A stretch of DNA of 64,000 bases from Burkholderia sp. BCC1644 (GTDB taxonomy: Bacteria; Pseudomonadota; Gammaproteobacteria; Burkholderiales; Burkholderiaceae): NCBI RefSeq assembly GCF_902833225.1, contig NZ_CADFEI010000003.1:248001-312000 (forward strand), read 5' to 3'. Below the pieces are notes generated by a model that saw only the letters and a list, made by a program, of their open reading frames with translations, searched no databases and had not been told where the DNA came from. This document shows positions 59,182-64,000 of the stretch, piece after piece (position 1 is the first letter of the stretch; each line of letters starts with the position of its first letter). The translations under genes and the position numbers were made by a program.

Positions 59182-61293
59182 TCAGTGAAGGATCGTCGAC
59201 AGCGGCTTGCCCGAGCCCGCGACCGACTGCAGTTCGGTTTCGGTAACCACGCGGTTCCACATCGCGACGTCGGAGAAGCTCTCGACGTTCGGCTTGACGG
59301 TCGTGCACGCGTTGACCGTGTAGCCGCCGCTGTAGTGGCTCGCCGGGTAGCCGCACGCGAGCATGTGGTACTGGCCCGTGCCGTCCTCGTTCACGCCGAA
59401 GGTCTTCGTGCCGAGGCCCGGCAGCGCGGCCGCCGACACCGTCAGCGGCGTGCTCTGCTTCTGCTCGCCGAGCACCGGGTCGAACGTGTAGGCCGTCATC
59501 GTCTTGCCGACCGTGTCGATCACGAACGCCGCGTACACCCACTGGTTCGCGCTCACGCTCATCGTCTTCAGGTCGTTGCGGGTAGAGCCATCGCCCGCGT
59601 TGTACTGGATGTTGCAGGTACCCGACGGCGCGCCCGACGCCTGCGGGAACAGCCCGATCGCGATGCCCGCGTTCTTGCCGCTCTGCCAGTTCTTGTTCGC
59701 GAACACCGGCGTGCCGAAGCCGACCACGTCGGTACACGGCGTCTTCAGCCACATGCCGATCGTGAACTGCGATTGCGTCGCGATGTCGGCGTTCTGTACA
59801 AGCTTGTAGCCGTCGTAGCCGTTCGTGTCGACGGTCTGCGTCGTCACCTGCAGCGCCTGGCCGCCGAACGGATCGGCGCTCAGCGAGCCGCCGTTCGCGG
59901 CGGCCGAGAACGGGCCCATCGTGCTCGCGTTCAGCGCATCGACGGCCGGCAGCGCGCCGAACGGGTAGTACGACGCGAGGCCGTTCTTCAGCGTCGTCGC
60001 GAGCGGCGGCGGCGGGGGCGGCGGCGGCACGTACGCGATCCGCGCGATGCTGCCGAGCGGCGCGCCGCCCGCCGTCACCACGTAGTCGAAGCTGTAGGTG
60101 CCAGCCGCGGTCAGGCCGAGATCGCTGTCGGTATAGGTCGTCGCGCCGGCCGGCAGCGTCGCGATCTGCTGGCCCGCGCGGTACACCGCGATCGCGCCGC
60201 TCGCGGGCGCCGCCCACGTCAGCACGACGCTATGGCCATCGGTGCTGGCCGCACCGGCGAGCTGCGACACCGGCTGCGCGCCGATCAGTTCGCCGCCGTC
60301 CAGTTCGTACGCGGACGGCGCGGGCAACGCACCGAACTGCGCGAGCACGGTCGGTGCGATGTCCGCGATGCTCGCACGCGTGTGCAGGTCGGCCAGCGAC
60401 GCCGGCTGCGCGGCGCTGCCCAGCCGCCCGTTGTCGGCCTGGTTCATCGCGATGAAGGTCGTCGATTCGGACAGCAGCGGCAGGCCGTCGCTGCCGCCGG
60501 CCGCGTTCAGGCCATGACCGCCGGTGACGACGATCAGCCAGTTCTCCTTGTTGCGCTTCGCGGTTTCGGCGACCAGCGTGCCGACGGCCGCGTCGAGCTG
60601 TTTCAGCGTGTTCGCGTACGCCGCTGCGCCGAGGCCGTAGTTCAGCGCCGCATCCTGCGCCGAATGGTATTGCGCGACGACGAGCGAGTAACCCTGCTGG
60701 ATCATCGTCGCGCCCTGCTGCGTGACGCAGCTGTCGACCGCCGCGCAGTTCGCGAGCGTGTCGAGGCTGCCCGCGTTGCGTCCGGCCGTCAGCAGCGCCG
60801 CGAGCGCCGGAGATCCGACCGCCGCGCCGAGCAGGCCCGCGTTCGCGGTCTTCAGCGTGTCGAAGGCGGTCGGCGCCTGCAGCGCCTGGTTTGGTGCGTC
60901 GGACAGCACCTGATGGCGGTTGCCCCACGCGCCGGTGAGCAGCGTGGCCCAGCTCGGCGTATCGAGGTTCGGTTGCTGCGACAGCTGGCCGTTGACGCCG
61001 CCGCTATACGCGGGCGCGACCTGCAGCTTCGCGAGATTCGGCAACGTGCCGCCCGCGATGCCGGCCGCGAGCGCCGCATAAGTGACGCCGTCGAGCTCGA
61101 TCACGAGCGCGCGGTTCGCGACCTGCTGGCCCGGCGGCGTGCCGTTGTTGCCCTTGCCGTTGTCGGTGCCGCCGGCCGCGTTCGTCGACGCGCTGCCGGT
61201 GCCGCCCGAGCCATCCATGTTGCCGCCGCACGCACCGAGCGCGCCGACCAAGGTCAGCCCGCACAGCAGCCGCGCGAGAGTGGTCTTCCTCAT
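59182..61293 (-). CDS. Alkaline-phosphatase-superfamily lipoprotein with C-terminal LamG-like domain
   Basis: The 703-residue protein has a lipoprotein signal (LTLVGALGACGGN). An N-terminal phosphodiesterase/alkaline-phosphatase-superfamily domain (about residues 60-340) contains ALVIELDGVTYAALAAG, LDTPSWATLLTGAWGNRHQV and VVTGGHGLNAAGG, which look like metal-site segments. A linker with an eight-proline run follows, then a LamG/concanavalin-like domain (ASYYPFGALPAVDALN, TIGMWLKTPC, VFANKNWQSGKNAG). It is first of a three-gene exported set with phospholipase C. Substrate unknown; a phosphate ester on a surface polymer is one option. Confidence 0.72.
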   Translation of the reverse strand: MRKTTLARLLCGLTLVGALGACGGNMDGSGGTGSASTNAAGGTDNGKGNNGTPPGQQVANRALVIELDGVTYAALAAGIAGGTLPNLAKLQVAPAYSGGVNGQLSQQPNLDTPSWATLLTGAWGNRHQVLSDAPNQALQAPTAFDTLKTANAGLLGAAVGSPALAALLTAGRNAGSLDTLANCAAVDSCVTQQGATMIQQGYSLVVAQYHSAQDAALNYGLGAAAYANTLKQLDAAVGTLVAETAKRNKENWLIVVTGGHGLNAAGGSDGLPLLSESTTFIAMNQADNGRLGSAAQPASLADLHTRASIADIAPTVLAQFGALPAPSAYELDGGELIGAQPVSQLAGAASTDGHSVVLTWAAPASGAIAVYRAGQQIATLPAGATTYTDSDLGLTAAGTYSFDYVVTAGGAPLGSIARIAYVPPPPPPPPLATTLKNGLASYYPFGALPAVDALNASTMGPFSAAANGGSLSADPFGGQALQVTTQTVDTNGYDGYKLVQNADIATQSQFTIGMWLKTPCTDVVGFGTPVFANKNWQSGKNAGIAIGLFPQASGAPSGTCNIQYNAGDGSTRNDLKTMSVSANQWVYAAFVIDTVGKTMTAYTFDPVLGEQKQSTPLTVSAAALPGLGTKTFGVNEDGTGQYHMLACGYPASHYSGGYTVNACTTVKPNVESFSDVAMWNRVVTETELQSVAGSGKPLSTILH

Positions 61294-61387
61294 GTTTCCC
61301 CCTGACTGGACTATCCGGACAGGCCCGGAGATCTGCCCGGATTCTGCTCAGGGGATGCGATGCGCGTATTTCGTTTTGCAGAAGCGC

Positions 61388-61411
61388 GCCGATACAGGTA
61401 TCGGCTTTTTT
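61388..61411 (+). terminator. Intrinsic terminator on the plus strand with no upstream plus-strand gene
   Basis: GCCGATAC-AG-GTATCGGC is a perfect 8-bp stem with a very tight 2-nt loop, followed directly by six T. It faces rightward, but all genes for several kb to its left are on the minus strand. It could end a small RNA, or block antisense transcription. Confidence 0.6.
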
Positions 61412-61457
61412 GGGGGGAGCCGGACCGGGCGACATCGCCGGCCCGTTGGTGGAAACG

Positions 61458-62627
61458 TTACCGCCCGTCGCCAAGCGAGCCGAGAATCCCGTACGCGGCC
61501 TTCACGCGGTCTTCGATCGGCACGCTGCCGTTCGCGAGCATCACGATCGCGATCCGCTTCGACGGAACGAATGCGACATACGTGCTGAAGCCGCCGGTCG
61601 AGCCCGTCTTGTTGATCCACGTAGCGGGATTCGGCGCCAGCGGCGGCTTGATCGCGCTGGCCGGTACCGCGTCGTACAGCATCTTCGGCGCGTTGCCTTC
61701 AAGCAGCGTCGGCAGCGCGACCGGGTACGAATACTGTTCCCAGATCAAGTCCTGCGTCAGCGGCCCCGCGCGGAAATAACCGGTGTGCGTGCGGTCGATC
61801 GCGCGCTGCAGGCGCGGCGCCGTCTGGATCATCCCCATGTTCGCCTGCACGAAGCGCAGCAGGTCCGCTGCCGTGGTCCGCACGCCGTAGGCCGGCTGCC
61901 ACAGCATGCCTTGCGTCATCCGGACCGGCTTGCCGTCCTTCGTATAGCCCTGCGCATAGTCGGTCATGCGTGCGTCGGGCACGTTGATGTACGTATGCGT
62001 CATCCCGAGCGCGGGAAAGAGCCGCTGCTCCATCAGCGTCGCGAAGTCCTTGTGCAGCGCCTTGGCGGTGAGCCACCCGAGCATGCCGATCGCGACGTTC
62101 GAATACTTGCGGTACGTGCCCGGCGCATACTCGGGCCGCCACGCGTCGAGATAGCGGATCAGGCCGGCGTCGTCGCGGATGCTGTCCGGCACCTGCAGCG
62201 GCGTCCCGCCGGGCGTGTGCGTGCCGAGCTGAAGCAGCGTGACGACGCCGAACGGCTTGCCCTGCAGTTCGGGCAGATATTTGGCGGCCGGGTCCGCCAG
62301 CGACAGCTCGCCGCCCTCCTGCGCATCCGACGCGAGCGTCGCGGTCAGCGTCTTGCTGACCGAACCGATCTCGAACAGCGTATCGCCGTTGACGGGCTTG
62401 CCGGACTGCTTCGACAGCACGCCGTAGTCGAACACGTACGGCTTGCCGTCCGCGACGATGCCGATCGCCATGCCGGGAATCGCGTACTGCTTCATCAGCG
62501 GCGCGATGTGGCGGGTCACGGTGTCGTGGATGTCGTCCTGCGCGGCAGCGGCCGCGCGGCTGGCCGTTGTGATTGCGCATGCGGCGACGAGCAGCGTCGC
62601 GGCGAAGCGTGTCACGTTGAATCGCAT
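61458..62627 (-). CDS. Class C beta-lactamase family protein (AmpC-like)
   Basis: The 389-residue protein has a Sec signal peptide (about 28 residues). The serine-hydrolase motifs are in order: S89-V-S-K92 in EIGSVSKTLT, YSN in YRKYSNVAIG, and KTG in INKTGSTGG. Length and motif spacing fit class C beta-lactamase or the related penicillin-binding/esterase group. The start at 62625-62627 is used. There is no adjacent LysR-type ampR. In Burkholderia the main beta-lactamase is class A PenB-like, so this may be minor or not a true lactamase. Confidence 0.82.
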   Translation of the reverse strand: MRFNVTRFAATLLVAACAITTASRAAAAAQDDIHDTVTRHIAPLMKQYAIPGMAIGIVADGKPYVFDYGVLSKQSGKPVNGDTLFEIGSVSKTLTATLASDAQEGGELSLADPAAKYLPELQGKPFGVVTLLQLGTHTPGGTPLQVPDSIRDDAGLIRYLDAWRPEYAPGTYRKYSNVAIGMLGWLTAKALHKDFATLMEQRLFPALGMTHTYINVPDARMTDYAQGYTKDGKPVRMTQGMLWQPAYGVRTTAADLLRFVQANMGMIQTAPRLQRAIDRTHTGYFRAGPLTQDLIWEQYSYPVALPTLLEGNAPKMLYDAVPASAIKPPLAPNPATWINKTGSTGGFSTYVAFVPSKRIAIVMLANGSVPIEDRVKAAYGILGSLGDGR

Positions 62628-62954
62628 GGTTGCGGTTCCTTTGGTATCGAATGGTTGCGTGAGCAACAGGCCGGTACGCGTCACACGGCGATCGTGCCGG
62701 CCTGTCGAAGCAGGACTATCCGCTGCCGGCCGGCCGCCAACAATCGACGATATGTTGCGCGAGCCTAAAGAAAATCTTATGAGATACACGAAGCGCCGGA
62801 TTGCACCGTCGCAATCGCGGGTCGCCGCCCGGTTTGCACGGGAAACCTGTCGGTTTTAACAGCACCGAATCCGGCGAACGAATAGCGCCGCATAAAAAAT
62901 CCATGAAAAAGAGATAACTCTTGTCAGATTCGCCAACGCCGGCACGCCGCGCGA

Positions 62955-62984
62955 TTGATTCACCCGCGCGGATCGCAGTAGACT
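62955..62984 (+). promoter_or_regulatory. Sigma-70-like promoter for the PcfJ-like gene
   Basis: TTGATT and TAGACT with 18-bp spacing lie 251-280 bp before the GTG at 63235. Match is moderate; no other promoter is as good in this interval. Confidence 0.4.
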
Positions 62985-63022
62985 CGCAAAAGTAAAAAAT
63001 AAAATCCATCCTGAGAGAAACA

Positions 63023-63082
63023 ATGAATCACCACTCGTTGATCGCCCGCTCACGCGTCACTGGATGCCGGCCGGTCGCGTGA
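63023..63082 (+). CDS. Short leader reading frame (19 residues)
   Basis: ATG with GAGAGAAACA upstream, encoding MNHHSLIARSRVTGCRPVA, stop at 63080-63082, 152 bp before the GTG start of the next gene. It has no run of one amino acid that would mark a classical attenuator, though a Cys and several Arg occur. Its role as a control element is only a possibility. Confidence 0.3.
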   Translation: MNHHSLIARSRVTGCRPVA

Positions 63083-63234
63083 TTTTCACGCGCCAGCCAA
63101 CCTGCATCGGGACACCTCAACGCTGCCGCGCATCGCTCGCGCGCACGTTCGCCGTTTCGCCCGCCAGCCGAACGCACCGCCAGGGTCTCTCGCGCACTGC
63201 CCGCGCACGCCCTGCCTGACCGGAGAGTGACCTC

Positions 63235-64000
63235 GTGACAGAAACCGTGGCGGCGTCCGCCTATCGGCCGCGCGATGTCGTCAATGCACCCGACATCAAG
63301 GCGGCCATCGCGCGCCGCAGCGCCGAGCGCGGCGATCCGGCCGACATCCTCGCGTGGCTTGGCAACCACTTCTTCCGCTGGGTCGTCGGCGCGTTCGAGC
63401 AGGCACGGCCGCTCGAGTCGCTCGCCGATTACCGCGCGCTTGCCGGCGCCGACCGGCCGGCGCCAGACTGGCTCGTGCGCCGGTTCCGCGTATCGCCGGC
63501 ATCCGGCGCGGCGGCCGACGCGGCGCCGCCGGCCGTCGAACCGAAACCGCTCTACTTCATCGATCCCGATCACCTGCTGTTGATCGACCGCGAGCGCGTG
63601 CTGGTCGAATTCCTGCGCTCGCGCGCCGGCACGCGGCTCGCGCAGAAGCTGCAACGCATCACGTGCACGATGGCGCTCGACATGTGGGAGCGCGAGCACC
63701 AGCGGATGCAGGCGCGTCGCGACAAGGGCTGGGTGCCGAGCAGCGGCCTCGCGCTGCGCGAGGTGATGCGCACGCCGAACGGCGTCGTCTTCGAATTCAT
63801 CGGCGATCACGCGGCGCTGCGCGAGGAGCTCGCCTACGAGTCGTTCTACATGCAGCACTGCCTCGGCCAGTTCGCGGATCGCCGCCGGCTGCGCGGCGGC
63901 TACGGCGAACAGTACGCGCAGGCCGCGCAGGAGGGCCGGCTGCGCCTGTTCACGCTGCGCGGCGCGGGCAACCAGCCGCACGTGACGATCAGCCTGCAGG
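63235..64000 (+). CDS. Large unidentified protein with PcfJ-like segment (5' part only)
   Basis: The gene begins with GTG at 63235 (GGAGAG upstream) and runs through the window end; 255 codons are visible. The first about 150 residues are helical with a hydrophobic patch around ILAWLGNHFFRWVVGAFEQA. Further on, EFIGDHAALREELAYESFYM is followed by QHCLGQFADRR and LRLFTLRGAGNQPHVTISLQ. This His-Cys plus strand pattern resembles PcfJ-family proteins as I recall them, but it cannot be confirmed from a partial sequence. Function unknown. Confidence 0.55.
   Translation, partial: MTETVAASAYRPRDVVNAPDIKAAIARRSAERGDPADILAWLGNHFFRWVVGAFEQARPLESLADYRALAGADRPAPDWLVRRFRVSPASGAAADAAPPAVEPKPLYFIDPDHLLLIDRERVLVEFLRSRAGTRLAQKLQRITCTMALDMWEREHQRMQARRDKGWVPSSGLALREVMRTPNGVVFEFIGDHAALREELAYESFYMQHCLGQFADRRRLRGGYGEQYAQAAQEGRLRLFTLRGAGNQPHVTISLQ

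Larger units (their letters stand above)
62628..63234. other. Leader region of the last gene, with promoter and a short upstream reading frame
   Basis: Contains TTGATT (62955-62960), 18 bp, TAGACT (62979-62984), a plausible promoter for the gene at 63235. An AT-rich stretch and then a 19-codon reading frame at 63023-63082 (ATG after GAGAGAAAC) follow. The region 62640-62900 shows no gene; a minus-strand frame there lacks any support. Confidence 0.5.

Noticed and set aside
58720..61305. An 861-codon plus-strand frame opposite the lipoprotein genes
   Set aside because: Translation is dominated by Arg, Ala and His with no domain; the minus strand carries proteins with signal peptides and motifs. 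High-GC antisense shadow.
1..64000. CRISPR arrays, tRNA or rRNA genes, insertion sequences, phage genes
   Set aside because: No regular repeat-spacer array, no cloverleaf or rRNA signature, no transposase or integrase motif was found on reading both strands.

Overview
The window is GC-rich DNA with dense, short-gapped genes and an unusually high share of regulators (seven LysR, two TetR, two MerR, plus AraC, IclR, LuxR, WYL and H-NS types). It also carries a DUF4148 protein, a squalene-hopene cyclase, a Tat-exported phosphocholine-type phospholipase C and an AmpC-like beta-lactamase. This mix points to a Burkholderia cepacia-complex-like betaproteobacterium. The accessory, metabolism-heavy content without ribosomal, tRNA or replication genes suggests a secondary chromosome or megaplasmid. 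The organism call is inference. No rRNA, tRNA, CRISPR array, insertion sequence or phage is visible.

Layout. 1-6.7 kb: SDR reductase plus AraC regulator, two RidA proteins, an H-NS-like silencer, a cupin, a GST and an MFS transporter. 7.1-11.0 kb: a divergent cluster of an IclR regulator against an MFS carrier and two 2,4-diacetylphloroglucinol-hydrolase (PhlG) family proteins, one cytosolic and one with a Tat signal; two matched 17-bp palindromes lie between. 11-13.2 kb: gene-poor, with small orphan proteins. 13.3-19 kb: LysR/LysE, azoreductase/LysR and aldehyde dehydrogenase/TetR pairs. 18.9-24.2 kb: two paralogous MerR regulators and three promoters with the MerR-type 19-bp spacer, serving a DJ-1-like protein, an acetoacetate-decarboxylase-fold plus saccharopine-reductase-like operon, and an alpha/beta hydrolase. 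24.2-29.5 kb: GST/WYL pair, HD hydrolase, DUF3224, chemoreceptor, VOC protein. 29.5-36.9 kb: CoA transferase against an HTH-citrate synthase, small orphans, a MEKHLA protein, a rifampicin-monooxygenase-like flavoprotein and a P-loop kinase.

37-44.7 kb: TetR/squalene-hopene cyclase, then LysR against a three-subunit FAD/[2Fe-2S] amino-acid or opine oxidase operon ending in a lone periplasmic binding protein. 44.8-48.4 kb: two near-identical aldo/keto reductases flanking a LysR gene and an SRPBCC gene, with the intergenic control region duplicated too. 48.7-56.6 kb: DUF4148, LysR, epimerase-like, ankyrin, LuxR against a polyamine-type binding protein and a cupin, LysR, HAD phosphatase. 56.7-61.3 kb: an exported three-gene set (LamG-phosphatase lipoprotein, tiny lipoprotein, phospholipase C). 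61.4-64 kb: class C beta-lactamase homologue and the start of a large GTG-initiated gene cut by the window end.

The strongest candidates for something undescribed are the paired cytosolic/exported PhlG-family cluster (7.1-11.0 kb) and the MerR mini-regulon (18.9-23.4 kb). All functions come from reading motifs by eye; nothing was searched against a database.
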